A stretch of 64,000 bases of DNA from Ensifer sp. IC4062 (GCF_020193575.1 NZ_JADYVD010000021.1:57828-121827), one strand, 5' to 3'; positions 1-8,662 are shown, numbered from the stretch's first letter. Translations and numbers: made by a program. Notes: generated by a model from the letters alone, not told the origin.

Positions 1-606
1 GGTCGCGCAGGTGAAGGAGACGAAGGACTCCTGTCGCAGCTCCCGCTTTTCCACCTCCTTGCGGCCGAAGAAGGGATGCTCCGCACCGCAATAGACGCTG
101 AATTCCTCGCGGAACATAAGCTCGCAGTTCAGGCTGAAGACGGGACGGGACAGCAGGCAGAAGCCGATGCCGCCTTTTTCCGCCTGTATGCGCTTGATCG
201 TGTCCTGGCTGTTCTGCACCTCGACCACCCAGGTCACGGAGGGATGGCGCTGATGATAGAGCCGCAGGGCCTCGTTGATGAGCGGTGATTCGAGATTGGA
301 GATGATCTGGATGCGAACTTCGCCGAACTCCTCGACGATCCGCTCCTGTGTGAGCTGGCCGATGCGCTCGACCGAGCGAAAGATCTCGTCGCATTCCTCA
401 TAAATCTTCTGCCCGCGCGCCGTGAGTTCGAACCTTCGGCTGTCACGCAGGACGAGTTGGCATCCCAGTTGCTCCTCCAGACGCTGGAGCGCTTGGCTGA
501 CCGATGGCTGACTCATGCTGAGCCGGGCGGCGGCGCGCGTCAGGCTTCGTTCTTCGGCGATCATGAAGAACGATCGCAGCAGATTGAGATTGATATCCGT
601 CATCAT
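1..606 (-). CDS. LysR-family transcriptional regulator, C-terminus cut by window edge
   Basis: About 202 residues are visible, read leftwards and still open at base 1. The start is one of two adjacent ATGs at 606/603. Residues 1-60 form the LysR winged helix-turn-helix (LLRSFFMIAEERSLTRAAAR, then SQPSVSQALQRLEEQLG), followed by the linker helix and the start of the periplasmic-binding-like effector domain. LysR proteins are about 300 residues, so roughly 100 are missing beyond the window. The divergent neighbour to the right is a gene-poor stretch, so its usual divergent target is not visible. Family assignment is firm; the effector is unknown. Confidence 0.93.
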   Translation of the reverse strand, partial: MMTDINLNLLRSFFMIAEERSLTRAAARLSMSQPSVSQALQRLEEQLGCQLVLRDSRRFELTARGQKIYEECDEIFRSVERIGQLTQERIVEEFGEVRIQIISNLESPLINEALRLYHQRHPSVTWVVEVQNSQDTIKRIQAEKGGIGFCLLSRPVFSLNCELMFREEFSVYCGAEHPFFGRKEVEKRELRQESFVSFTCAT

Positions 607-1437
607 AGTGCGAGTTTATCTGGCTAGAGGAAAATCACAAATCGGAGCCCTCCTATTCCGGAGGAGCGAAAGCGGGCAAGGCGCGGCGATTTCTACCGGC
701 TTTCGCCTTTTTTACGTGCCGACGATTGGGACGCCGTTGCCTACTGGCGGCCGTGGCCGGAGAACTTTTGGCGCTCGCGAATGTAAGCGATGTCGGCCGC
801 TTCGAGGCCCTTGCATTCCTCTTCGGATTTGATCAGGGCGGCATCGCCGCACGGCGCAGAACGTCGCACCGCAGGCACGCGTGCTCGTGAAATTCGCATG
901 GATTCAGAAAGGTGAGGTCGTGAACAGCGCGGTTGGGGTCTGTAACCGCGTCCGCGCTTCTGCCGAGCCAAGAAAAGGAAGTGACCGATCGCTTGACGCT
1001 CATCCTTAAACAGATCAATGCGCTCTTGGCCGCTACTGCCGATACGGCCCCAGCGACGGACGAGCGCGGAGCCGCCGAAAAGATCCGGTTCGATCGACTG
1101 AGGACGCGCCGGAGATTGCTCCGCTCGTTCCCTCTGATCCCATCGTGGAAGGGCCAGCGAGTGCCGATTCCGGAGAGAAGCACGAGCCCGTAAGGACACA
1201 TCTGCCGACCCAGGCAACTCAGCGATAGCCTCCGCCCGGATACTAACCGCCATCAGGTCGACTGATGGCGCTGGCAGGGGCCGTGTCCGCTGACGGTATC
1301 TTGGCCTGGCAATTTCACGAGAATTCTCGTTGTAGCGAACCAATTGCTGGTTCGATGACGCCACCGCGATCAGAAAGACGTCGCTGTAGGCTCCTTATCG
1401 GCGGTGTCAAATTTCCGCACTCAATGCAGCAGTTGCT
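607..1437. other. Gene-poor intergenic stretch
   Basis: No frame in these 830 bases looks like an intact gene. A minus-strand frame of about 200 codons (741-1364) has arginine/serine-rich, low-complexity composition and no ribosome site. The only protein-like stretch is the short cysteine/histidine remnant listed separately. The right end carries the operator of the ArsR-type gene. Confidence 0.5.
741..920 (-). pseudogene. Possible decayed recombinase C-terminus (HEHACLRC relic)
   Basis: On the minus strand, bases about 900-850 encode CEFHEHACLRCDVLR. After a frame change, bases about 835-741 encode ALIKSEEECKGLEAADIAYI and end in a TAG stop. A His/Cys cluster of the HEHACxRC type occurs near the C-terminus of some large tyrosine-recombinase-like proteins, but this is recalled similarity rather than an alignment. 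No intact frame or start exists upstream. It could equally be an unrelated decayed gene. Confidence 0.22.
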
Positions 1438-1462
1438 TTCATATCGTAGAACCTGATATGAA
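1438..1462. promoter_or_regulatory. Inverted repeat operator upstream of the ArsR-type regulator
   Basis: TTCATATC-N9-GATATGAA is a perfect 8-bp inverted repeat ending 23 bases before the ATG at 1486. A close variant lies in the promoter of the arabinofuranosidase gene at 2448-2474. Presence of the same half-sites before both genes argues for autoregulation by the ArsR-type protein; this is inference. Confidence 0.6.
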
Positions 1463-1485
1463 GCGCAGGAAAGCGTGGGGATGAT

Positions 1486-2409
1486 ATGACTGGTAAAGTA
1501 CTCGTGATTGATCCGATCGAGCGGCAAGACCTCATCAAAGGCCTCGCAAGCGACGTTCGCGTGATGATGTTGAAGTTGCTTCGATCGAGCGGTCCGAAAA
1601 ACGTGAACGAGATCGCGGAGGAACTAAGTCTTCCCCAGTCAACGGCGTCGATCAACCTGAAGGTGCTCGAGGATTGCGGACTAATCTATACTGAGGGGCA
1701 GCGGGCCAAAAAGGGCAGCCAGAAAGTCTGTTATTCGGCTTTCCAGGAAATTCTCATTTCGTTTTCCGAGCCAGTGGTTGATCGATTAGCGGACGCGATA
1801 GAAGTTTCCATGCCGCTTGGTCTGTATACCCAGTTTGAAGTCACGGGCCCGTGTGGGATGTGCTCCAAGGATGGTGTCATCGGCCTTCTCGACGTACCAG
1901 ACACCTTCCTCGATCCGGACCGTATGAAAGCGGGGCTTCTGTGGTTCAACACGGGGTTCGTAGAATATCAGTTCCCCAACAACACCCTGCTCAAGAAGGC
2001 GAAACCTAAGGCGATCGAATTCTCGATGGAACTGAGTTCTGAAGTGCCGGGGACGTCGGCAAACTGGCCATCCGACATATTTCTGCAGGTCAACGGAATC
2101 GAAATCGGCACTTGGACGTCGCCTGGCGATTATGGGGACAAAAGGGGTACTTTCACGCCGGACTGGTGGAAGCTCGCGGGTTCACAGTATGGCAAGCTCA
2201 AGAACTGGCGCATCAACGAGCAGGGAAGTTTCGTCGATGGAGTGAAGATATCAAACATCAACCTCGACGAACTCGGTCTGGACAAGCATCGTTCAATCCG
2301 GTTGCGGGTTGGCGTCAAGGATGGGGCCGAGCATCCCGGCGGGATCAACATTTTCGGCAGCGGCTTCGGCAATTACGACCAGGATATCGTGCTCCGAATT
2401 CAAGTTTGA
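1486..2409 (+). CDS. ArsR-type HTH regulator with C-terminal beta-rich domain
   Basis: The protein has 307 residues. Residues 15-95 form an ArsR/SmtB winged helix-turn-helix with recognition segment NEIAEELSLPQSTASINLKV. Residues 110-307 form a long, glycine/aromatic-rich, beta-type region (WTSPGDYGDKRG, IFGSGFGNYDQDI) absent from the usual 100-residue ArsR proteins. No metal-binding ELCVCDL-like motif is seen in the HTH part. The gene lies directly upstream of the arabinofuranosidase, and matching inverted repeats precede both, so it probably controls this unit. By analogy with other fused regulators the C-terminal part may sense a sugar or oligosaccharide; that is inference. The start is supported by a purine-rich AAGCGTGGGG before ATG. 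Confidence 0.85.
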   Translation: MTGKVLVIDPIERQDLIKGLASDVRVMMLKLLRSSGPKNVNEIAEELSLPQSTASINLKVLEDCGLIYTEGQRAKKGSQKVCYSAFQEILISFSEPVVDRLADAIEVSMPLGLYTQFEVTGPCGMCSKDGVIGLLDVPDTFLDPDRMKAGLLWFNTGFVEYQFPNNTLLKKAKPKAIEFSMELSSEVPGTSANWPSDIFLQVNGIEIGTWTSPGDYGDKRGTFTPDWWKLAGSQYGKLKNWRINEQGSFVDGVKISNINLDELGLDKHRSIRLRVGVKDGAEHPGGINIFGSGFGNYDQDIVLRIQV

Positions 2410-2425
2410 AAAGTCATACTTTCGC

Positions 2426-2474
2426 TTGACGCGACCTCTAATTCGGCTTCATATACCAACAAATTGGATATGAA
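2426..2474 (+). promoter_or_regulatory. Promoter and overlapping operator of the arabinofuranosidase operon
   Basis: A -35-like TTGACG (2426-2431) is followed after about 18 bases by CATATA (2450-2455). The -10 region overlaps the inverted repeat TTCATATA-N11-GATATGAA (2448-2474), nearly the same half-sites as at 1438-1462. A direct TTGGATAT repeat (2464-2471 and 2483-2490) also occurs. Repressor binding here would block the -10 element. Confidence 0.55.
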
Positions 2475-2511
2475 CCGAAAACTTGGATATTGAATTCGAG
2501 GGGAGAGAGTT

Positions 2512-4020
2512 TTGGAGGCTCGGGTCACCGCGCATTCGCGCTATACAATCGCTGATATAGATAAGCGGCTATACGGATCATTCCTGGAGCACTTGGGTAG
2601 GGCTGTCTATACAGGCATTTACGAACCCGGCCATCCGACGGCGCTCCCCAACGGAATGCGCAAGGACGTAATCGATCTCGTGCGGGAACTCGATACGCCG
2701 ATTTGCCGCTATCCAGGTGGCAATTTCGTGTCGGCCTACAATTGGGAAGACGGCATTGGGCCGAAAGAGGGCCGTCCGACCCGCCTTGATCTCGCATGGC
2801 GCACCTCGGAATCTAACCAGGTCGGTATCCATGAGTTCGCCGAATGGGCTGAGGCTGCTGGCACAGAGATGATGCTGGCGGTCAATCTGGGCTCGCGCGG
2901 CCTGGACGCCGCAAGGAACTTCGTCGAGTACGTGAACCATCCGGGCGGCAGTCAGTGGTCGGACCTACGCCGCCAGAACGGGCGCGCGGAGCCTTGGAAT
3001 GTCAAGCTGTGGTGCCTTGGCAACGAAATGGATGGGCCCTGGCAGGTGGGTCACAAAAGCGCCGCCGAGTACGGCCACCTCGCAAACGAGACCGCGAAGG
3101 CCATCCGAGCCTTCGACGACAAGCTTGAACTTGTCGTCTGCGGATCATCCCACTCCGATATGGCGACCTATCCTCGGTGGGAGGCAATGGTCCTCGACGC
3201 GACATACGACCAGGTCGACTACATCTCACTTCACATGTATTTCGAGAACTACGAGAAGAGAACTTCAGAGTTTCTCGCTCTTCCGGAAAAGCTCGATCGC
3301 TACATCGGCACCGTCAGTGGTGTTATCGATTTTGTGAAGGGCAGCAAACGATCCAAGCGAGACGTCAAGATTTCCTTCGACGAATGGAACGTCTGGTATC
3401 ACGAGCGCAAGAACGACGCTAAGCGGATGCGAGAATGGAATTGGCCTCATGCGCCGGTTCTCCTGGAAGACATATATAACTTCGAGGATGTGCTCCAGGT
3501 CGGGTGCATCATCAACACCTTCATCCGCCGCTCGGACGTCGTGCGAGTCGCCTGCATAGCGCAGTTGGTCAATGTGATCGCGCCGATCATGACCGAGCCA
3601 GGCGGTAGTTCCTGGCGTCAGACGATCTACCATCCCTTCCATCTGGCATCTCGCTACGGTCGAGGCACCGCTCTACAACTCGACGTCGACTGTGCGACTT
3701 ATGTCTCCAACGTGTCCGAAGCTGTGTCCTATCTCGATATCGCCGGCGTTCATGACGGCGACGCGGGCACTCTCACCTTCTTTGCGGTCAATCGCCACTC
3801 GTCCGAATCGGCAAGCATCAAGCTCGCCGTGGAGCGCTTCGGAACCATCAGGGGCGTCGAGCACACCCTGATCAAGCACGACGATCTCGAGGCCCGGAAT
3901 ACCAAGGACAATCCGGACAATGTCTCGCCGCGCAAGACGTCCGATGCGGTCATGGACGGCAACAGTGTGAGTGTTTCCGTTCCGCCATACTCATATTCGA
4001 TGATCAGAATTCAACTTTAA
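2512..4020 (+). CDS. abfA: Alpha-L-arabinofuranosidase, GH51
   Basis: This 502-residue protein matches GH51 in length and order: an N-terminal HFLEHLGR-like strand (YGSFLEHLGRAVY), a TIM barrel, and a C-terminal beta domain ending PPYSYSMIRI. The expected acid/base glutamate is in CLGNEMDGPW (E172) and the nucleophile in ISFDEWNVWY (E291), the spacing known for GH51. No signal peptide is present, so it acts in the cytoplasm on imported arabino-oligosaccharides or arabinosides, releasing L-arabinose from non-reducing ends. The start is TTG at 2512 behind GGGGAGAGAG; no better ATG keeps the conserved N-terminus. It leads an operon with a binding protein and two permeases. No arabinose catabolic gene is visible nearby. 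Confidence 0.95.
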   Translation: MEARVTAHSRYTIADIDKRLYGSFLEHLGRAVYTGIYEPGHPTALPNGMRKDVIDLVRELDTPICRYPGGNFVSAYNWEDGIGPKEGRPTRLDLAWRTSESNQVGIHEFAEWAEAAGTEMMLAVNLGSRGLDAARNFVEYVNHPGGSQWSDLRRQNGRAEPWNVKLWCLGNEMDGPWQVGHKSAAEYGHLANETAKAIRAFDDKLELVVCGSSHSDMATYPRWEAMVLDATYDQVDYISLHMYFENYEKRTSEFLALPEKLDRYIGTVSGVIDFVKGSKRSKRDVKISFDEWNVWYHERKNDAKRMREWNWPHAPVLLEDIYNFEDVLQVGCIINTFIRRSDVVRVACIAQLVNVIAPIMTEPGGSSWRQTIYHPFHLASRYGRGTALQLDVDCATYVSNVSEAVSYLDIAGVHDGDAGTLTFFAVNRHSSESASIKLAVERFGTIRGVEHTLIKHDDLEARNTKDNPDNVSPRKTSDAVMDGNSVSVSVPPYSYSMIRIQL

Positions 4021-4067
4021 GATCAATCGGTAGCGACAACACGCTGCTTGTCTGGGAGGAAAGTGAC

Positions 4068-5342
4068 ATGCCGAATTGGTTTAAACTTACGAAGGCAGTG
4101 CTTTTGGCGGGAGGTCTCATGACCACCGTCGCCCACGCCGAGGAAACCGTCACATGGTGGGACTTCTTCGGCGGCGGTGACGGCGTTCGCATGAAACAAA
4201 TGGTCGCCGATTTCAACGAGGCCCACAAGGGCGAGATAAAGATCGATGCGACCACGCTGGAATGGGGAACGCCATTTTACTCCAAGGTCCAAACCTCTAC
4301 GGCGGTTGGCGAAGCCCCTGATATCATGACGTATCACGCCAGCCGCATCCCGCTGGCGGTGAAGCAGGGCATTCTGCAGGAAATCACCACCGACGACTGG
4401 AAGACGATGGGCCTCGGACAATCTGACTACGCCCCCGCGACTTGGGAGGCTGTGAGCATCGACGGCAAACAGTATGCGGTGCCGCTCGATACGCACCCAA
4501 TCGTCCTTTATTATAACAAGGACCTGCTCAAGAAAGCCGGAGTTCTCGGCGACGACGGCAAGCCGAAGGGCATGGACTCGCGTGAGAACTTCACCGCGAC
4601 GCTGAAGGCCTTGAAGGCCGCGGGGGTCAAGTTCCCGCTTGGCTCGGTGACTGCGGACGGCAACTTCATGTTCCGCACCGTCTATTCCTTCATGGGCCAG
4701 CAGGATGGTGAGCTCATGACGGACGGTGAGTTTCTTGCTGGCGACAGCGCAAAGAAGCTCGAAAACTCTCTTGCCGTTCTGTCCGAATGGACGAAGGAAG
4801 GGCTTCAATCCACCTATACGGACTACCCTGCGACCGTGGCGCTCTTCACATCGGGTGAAGCTGCGATGATGATCAACGGGGTTTGGGAAGTCCCAACGAT
4901 GACGGACCTGAAGAAGAACGGCAAGCTCTTCGAATGGGGAGCCGTCGAACTGCCTGTAATCTTCAATCATCCCTCCACCTATGCCGACAGTCACACCTTC
5001 GCGCTCCCTGCGAACAAGGGCAAGGACATGAGTCCCGAGAAGCGCGCCGCGGTCCTCGAGGTCATGAGCTGGATGTCGAAGAATTCCTTGTTCTGGGCGA
5101 CCGCGGGGCATATCCCCGCATATGGTCCCGTCACGAACTCGGCCGAGTACAAGGCGATGGAGCCGAACCACACATACTCTTCGGTGACCGCTAACATGAT
5201 CTTCGATCCCAAGACTCCGCTGGCGGGTATCGCTGGGCCAATTTTTGACGTGATGTCGAATTTCTTCGTGCCGACGCTCAATGGTGAAATGGAGCCCGCG
5301 AAAGCGGTCGAGGAGATCAAGACCGGTTTGGCCGACCTTTGA
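4068..5342 (+). CDS. Sugar ABC transporter substrate-binding protein (family 1)
   Basis: The 424-residue protein has a Sec signal peptide with cleavage likely after VAHA (residue 24). The mature part shows family 1 binding-protein features: VTWWDFFGGGDG near the N-terminus, VPLDTHPIVLYYNKDLLKKAG, and GEAAMMINGVWEVP. It would bind sugars in the periplasm and deliver them to the two permeases downstream. Position behind a cytoplasmic arabinofuranosidase suggests arabinose-containing oligosaccharides as ligand (inference). The RBS is GGGAGGAAAG before ATG. A strong hairpin separates it from the permease gene. Confidence 0.93.
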   Translation: MPNWFKLTKAVLLAGGLMTTVAHAEETVTWWDFFGGGDGVRMKQMVADFNEAHKGEIKIDATTLEWGTPFYSKVQTSTAVGEAPDIMTYHASRIPLAVKQGILQEITTDDWKTMGLGQSDYAPATWEAVSIDGKQYAVPLDTHPIVLYYNKDLLKKAGVLGDDGKPKGMDSRENFTATLKALKAAGVKFPLGSVTADGNFMFRTVYSFMGQQDGELMTDGEFLAGDSAKKLENSLAVLSEWTKEGLQSTYTDYPATVALFTSGEAAMMINGVWEVPTMTDLKKNGKLFEWGAVELPVIFNHPSTYADSHTFALPANKGKDMSPEKRAAVLEVMSWMSKNSLFWATAGHIPAYGPVTNSAEYKAMEPNHTYSSVTANMIFDPKTPLAGIAGPIFDVMSNFFVPTLNGEMEPAKAVEEIKTGLADL

Positions 5343-5350
5343 CGACCCGA

Positions 5351-5380
5351 GGCCCAGGCAAACAATCGTTCGCCTGGGCC
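5351..5380 (+). terminator. Intercistronic hairpin after the binding-protein gene
   Basis: GGCCCAGGC (5351-5359) pairs perfectly with GCCTGGGCC (5372-5380), with a few further pairs in the loop. There is no T-run, so it is more likely an mRNA-stabilising or partial-attenuation hairpin that raises binding-protein level over permeases than a full terminator. Confidence 0.6.
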
Positions 5381-5412
5381 ATCCTCGTCTGAAAGGTAAG
5401 TGGAGCGGGAGG

Positions 5413-6300
5413 ATGATGCTCAGAAACCGGCGCAACGAAGCTCTCTTCGCTTTGGCGCTCATCGCGCCGTTCGTCGCCATTTACGGACTTGTGTTCGTCT
5501 ATCCGACGATCAGGCTTTTCATGATAAGCCTCACAGATGCGCCCCTGATTGGGCATGGAAACTTCGTCGGGTTCGACAACTACGCACGCCTTTCTTCTGA
5601 CCGACGGTTCGGCACCGCGGTGTGGAACACGGCCTACTTCGTACTAATCACCGTCGTCCCTGGAACGCTTGTGGCATTCGCAATAGCACTCGGCGTCAAT
5701 CGTCTTGCCGGACGACTTCAAGCAGCCATACTCGCTCTGTTCTTCTTGCCATATATTCTTCCGGTTTCGGTCGTGTATCTCCTCTGGGATTGGACGCTGA
5801 ACTTCCAGTTCGGCATCGCGATGTACCTTTTCGACATGCTCGGCATCGCGCGCATCCCCCTTTTCAAGTCGACCGCCTGGTTCATGCCCGCCGTCGGCAT
5901 AATCACAATCTGGTGGACCGCTGGATTTTCCATATTGTTGTTCCTCGCCGGATTGCGAACCATCCCGACGGAAATCTACGAGGCTGCGGCCTTAGACAAC
6001 GCCGGCAGATGGTCGACCTTCCGCCGGATCACTTGGCCCTTGATGTGGCCAATCACGGCGCTCGTATTGACCATCCAGCTGATTTCGCAGCTCAAGATTT
6101 TTGACCAAGTCTACCTCTTCTCAGTCGGCGGACGACCGAACGACAATGTGGTCCTGGTCTATTATGTCTTTCAGCGAGCGTTCCAATCGGATCAGGGAGG
6201 CAGGGCGGCAGCCGTCGCGGTGGTCCTATTTGTGATCGTCATTGTCGTGTCGGTTTTGAATTTTCAGCTGACACGCCTTTCGGGAGGGCGGGACAGATGA
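5413..6300 (+). CDS. Sugar ABC transporter permease (MalF/UgpA type)
   Basis: The protein has about 295 residues and six hydrophobic segments. It carries the cytoplasmic EAA loop as EAAALDNAGRWSTFRRITWP, the site that contacts the ATPase. The FVGFDNYARL motif after the first segment is typical of CUT1 permeases. Two adjacent ATGs at 5413 and 5416 follow GGGAGG; the second has the more usable spacing. Its end overlaps the next permease by four bases (ATGA), indicating translational coupling. Confidence 0.92.
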   Translation: MMLRNRRNEALFALALIAPFVAIYGLVFVYPTIRLFMISLTDAPLIGHGNFVGFDNYARLSSDRRFGTAVWNTAYFVLITVVPGTLVAFAIALGVNRLAGRLQAAILALFFLPYILPVSVVYLLWDWTLNFQFGIAMYLFDMLGIARIPLFKSTAWFMPAVGIITIWWTAGFSILLFLAGLRTIPTEIYEAAALDNAGRWSTFRRITWPLMWPITALVLTIQLISQLKIFDQVYLFSVGGRPNDNVVLVYYVFQRAFQSDQGGRAAAVAVVLFVIVIVVSVLNFQLTRLSGGRDR

Positions 6301-7139
6301 CCGCGACAAGAGCGCGCCGACTTAATGCCATCGGCCTCATTATCACTGTCATAACCGTCTTCTGCGCCATCATCTGGGCGTTTCCCCTCTACTGGGCTGT
6401 GGTTTCGTCACTGAAACCTGAGCACGAAGTCGTCAGGCCCTATATCGAGCTCTGGCCCGAGACTTTCACCGTTTCGCACTATGTATTCGCCTTGACTGAG
6501 ACAGAGATCGGGCGGTGGTATGTCAATTCCATTCTCACGGCGATAGCCGTCACGGTGCTGACTGTCAGTTCGTCACTGTTCTGCGGCTACGCCATCTCGC
6601 AGCTGAACTTTCCGTTTCGGAATGTCTTGTGGTGGCTAATCTTGGCGAGCTTCATGGTCCCCGTGCAGACCCTGATCGTGAACCACTTCGAATTGGTGGC
6701 CGGTCTTGGCCTAATCAATACCTGGAGTGGGATCGTGCTCCCACAGCTCATTCATCCCGTCATCATCATCGTCTACAAGCAATTCTTTGACGGCGTGCCG
6801 AAGGATTTTCGCGAGGCCGCGGTTATGGACAATGCGTCTGAATGGCGGATTTTAACCAAAGTCTATATTCCTATGAACTGGGGAGTGACAACGGCGCTCT
6901 CGATCGTCTGCTTCATCTGGTCCTGGAACTCGTTCTTGTGGCCATTCCTTGCGGTGACCAAGACCGACATGATGACGATTACTGTGGGGATCACGCAGGT
7001 GAACGATGCCTTCGGGGTCTATTATGCAAGGCAACTTACTGCGGCGGTTCTCGCCGGTCTGCCTGTGGCGGTGGCTTACCTAATCTTTCAGCGGCGCGTC
7101 ACTGAAGCGATCACACTGTCAGCGGGTATTAAAGGCTAG
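6297..7139 (+). CDS. Sugar ABC transporter permease (MalG/UgpE type)
   Basis: The 280-residue inner-membrane protein has six hydrophobic segments and an EAA loop (FREAAVMDNASEWRILTKV). Start ATG overlaps the stop of the preceding permease. It forms the second half of the CUT1 translocation pore. It is the last rightward gene of the arabinoside operon; the ATPase gene lies beyond on the opposite strand. Confidence 0.92.
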   Translation: MTATRARRLNAIGLIITVITVFCAIIWAFPLYWAVVSSLKPEHEVVRPYIELWPETFTVSHYVFALTETEIGRWYVNSILTAIAVTVLTVSSSLFCGYAISQLNFPFRNVLWWLILASFMVPVQTLIVNHFELVAGLGLINTWSGIVLPQLIHPVIIIVYKQFFDGVPKDFREAAVMDNASEWRILTKVYIPMNWGVTTALSIVCFIWSWNSFLWPFLAVTKTDMMTITVGITQVNDAFGVYYARQLTAAVLAGLPVAVAYLIFQRRVTEAITLSAGIKG

Positions 7140-7166
7140 ATCGTTATTTTCCGGCTGGCGCTTGCA

Positions 7167-7196
7167 CGGACCTCCGATTTGGTGATTGGAGGTCCG
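7167..7196. terminator. Terminator-like hairpin between convergent genes
   Basis: CGGACCTCC (7167-7175) and GGAGGTCCG (7188-7196) form a 9-bp perfect stem with a 12-base loop, placed between the permease stop and the convergent ATPase stop. A T-tract is weak on both sides, so bidirectional terminator function is likely but not certain. Confidence 0.6.
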
Positions 7197-7213
7197 CTGT
7201 ATTTGGACGCGTA

Positions 7214-8299
7214 TCAGATTGCTTGATAGGATTTCCCGTCCGCATCAAAGAGGTGAACGGCCAGAGGGTCGAGTCCCACGCGCACGCGATCTCCCGGACG
7301 GACTTCGGAACGCCCGGCATCCTGAGCGATAAGCTGTGAACCGTCCTCAAGCGTGCAATATGCCAGCGTCCGCTCGCCAAGTTGCTCGACGACGCCAACC
7401 TGTGCCTCGATCGAGGGACGAGAGAGATCGCTTTCGCCAGTCATGATCCGGACCGACTCTGGCCGTATGCCAAGATCGAACCTGCCTGGCGCGGGCACAG
7501 GGGCCTCAATCTCGAGTTCGAAACCGTTCCCGAACCTGATGGGTGTCCGCCCGGGGCGGATGACATCGACCGAAAGGAAATTCATTCCTGGGCTTCCGAT
7601 GAAACCTGCGACGAAGCGGGACGCGGGTTTGAGGTAAACCTCCATTGGTGTCCCGATCTGCTCAATCTTGCACTGGTTGAGCACCACGATCCGATCCGCC
7701 AGCGTCATCGCCTCCGTCTGGTCGTGCGTGACATATATCATCGTAGACTTCATCCGCTGGTGAAGTTGCGCCAGCTCGACGCGCGTCCTCACGCGCAGCG
7801 CGGCATCGAGGTTCGACAGAGGTTCGTCAAACAGGAACGCCTTTGGCTCCTTCACGATCGCACGCCCTATGGCTACCCGCTGCCTTTGGCCACCAGATAG
7901 CTGCGCGGGTTTGCGAGAAAGCAGGTTTTCCATCTCGAGCATCCGCGCCGCCGTCAAGACCCGCGACTCGATCTCCGCCGCCGGAAGCCCGATGTTCTCA
8001 AGCCCGAACGCCATGTTGTCCCGCACCGACATGTGCGGATAAAGCGCGTAGTTCTGGAAAACCATCGCTACGTTGCGCTGGCCGGGCGGCAGCGCTTCGC
8101 TGCGCATGCCGCCGATCGTCAAAGAGCCGGAGTCGATTGTCTCCAGACCGGCGATCATCCGAAGAAGCGTTGATTTTCCCGACCCCGATGGTCCCAGAAA
8201 CACCATCAGTTCGCCGGCGTTCACCGTCAAGGATATGTTGCTGATCACCGATACCGAGCCGAAGCTCTTGGAAACGTTCTCCAGACGAATTTCCGCCAT
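7214..8299 (-). CDS. ABC transporter ATP-binding protein (UgpC/MalK type)
   Basis: The 361-residue protein shows Walker A GPSGSGKST, Q-loop [10 protein letters not shown], signature LSGGQRQR, Walker [12 protein letters not shown] and H-loop YVTHDQTEAM, then the C-terminal OB-type regulatory domain of MalK/UgpC proteins. The start follows GGAGG in the leader. It should energise the arabinoside permeases that end just 75 bases away, but it is transcribed towards them from its own promoter. In most such operons the ATPase gene is co-directional. It may therefore also serve other CUT1 importers. Confidence 0.92.
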   Translation of the reverse strand: MAEIRLENVSKSFGSVSVISNISLTVNAGELMVFLGPSGSGKSTLLRMIAGLETIDSGSLTIGGMRSEALPPGQRNVAMVFQNYALYPHMSVRDNMAFGLENIGLPAAEIESRVLTAARMLEMENLLSRKPAQLSGGQRQRVAIGRAIVKEPKAFLFDEPLSNLDAALRVRTRVELAQLHQRMKSTMIYVTHDQTEAMTLADRIVVLNQCKIEQIGTPMEVYLKPASRFVAGFIGSPGMNFLSVDVIRPGRTPIRFGNGFELEIEAPVPAPGRFDLGIRPESVRIMTGESDLSRPSIEAQVGVVEQLGERTLAYCTLEDGSQLIAQDAGRSEVRPGDRVRVGLDPLAVHLFDADGKSYQAI

Positions 8300-8327
8300 G
8301 TATTCCTCCCAATGTTTGCATCATTCT

Positions 8328-8345
8328 TTCCGGTATGTATCGGAA
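8328..8345. promoter_or_regulatory. Operator-like inverted repeat upstream of the ATPase gene
   Basis: TTCCGGTATGTATCGGAA is an 18-base near-perfect palindrome (one mismatched pair) 29 bases before the minus-strand start at 8299. A TTGACT -35-like element lies just beyond it on the minus strand. It differs from the TTCATATC-type operator, so a second regulator may act on this gene. Confidence 0.4.
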
Positions 8346-8500
8346 GTCAAGATATCGTCTCCAACAAACTCCGAGCGGCCAGCGCACAAATGTGGAACCA
8401 ACGCAAGGGAGAACACGCTCGGCCGATGTTTCTTGTTGGCGGTTTCCGGCGTGGCCACCGGCTAAGCGCGTTGCTCATCACCCGGCGTGCCGCCCTTGTT

Positions 8501-8518
8501 TGTGAATTATAATTCACA
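8501..8518. promoter_or_regulatory. Perfect 18-bp palindrome upstream of the SorC-type operon
   Basis: TGTGAATTATAATTCACA is a perfect palindrome. A second TGAATTATA half-site follows at 8523-8531, overlapping a TTGACA -35-like hexamer (8531-8536). It lies about 145 bases before the binding-protein start. The operon encodes a SorC regulator, so this is the natural candidate operator. The remaining bases 8346-8500 show no gene. Confidence 0.55.
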
Positions 8519-8662
8519 TCATGAATTATATTGACAGGCAATGCTCTTTGCGTTTAGCTGCCCATACCGGACTTCGAGGAGGAAATCCGGACTTCACTGA
8601 GATCGGCGTCGGTTCGACGCCCTCGGGCTTTTTGGGAGGGGCTTCGGCCTCGAGGAGGACAC

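Noticed and set aside
741..1364. Minus-strand frame of 207 codons
   Set aside because: Arginine/serine-rich, no ribosome site, no family features except the short C-terminal relic listed separately.
4023..5480. 485-codon minus-strand frame
   Set aside because: Antisense to the binding-protein gene and the start of the permease gene; a high-GC shadow.
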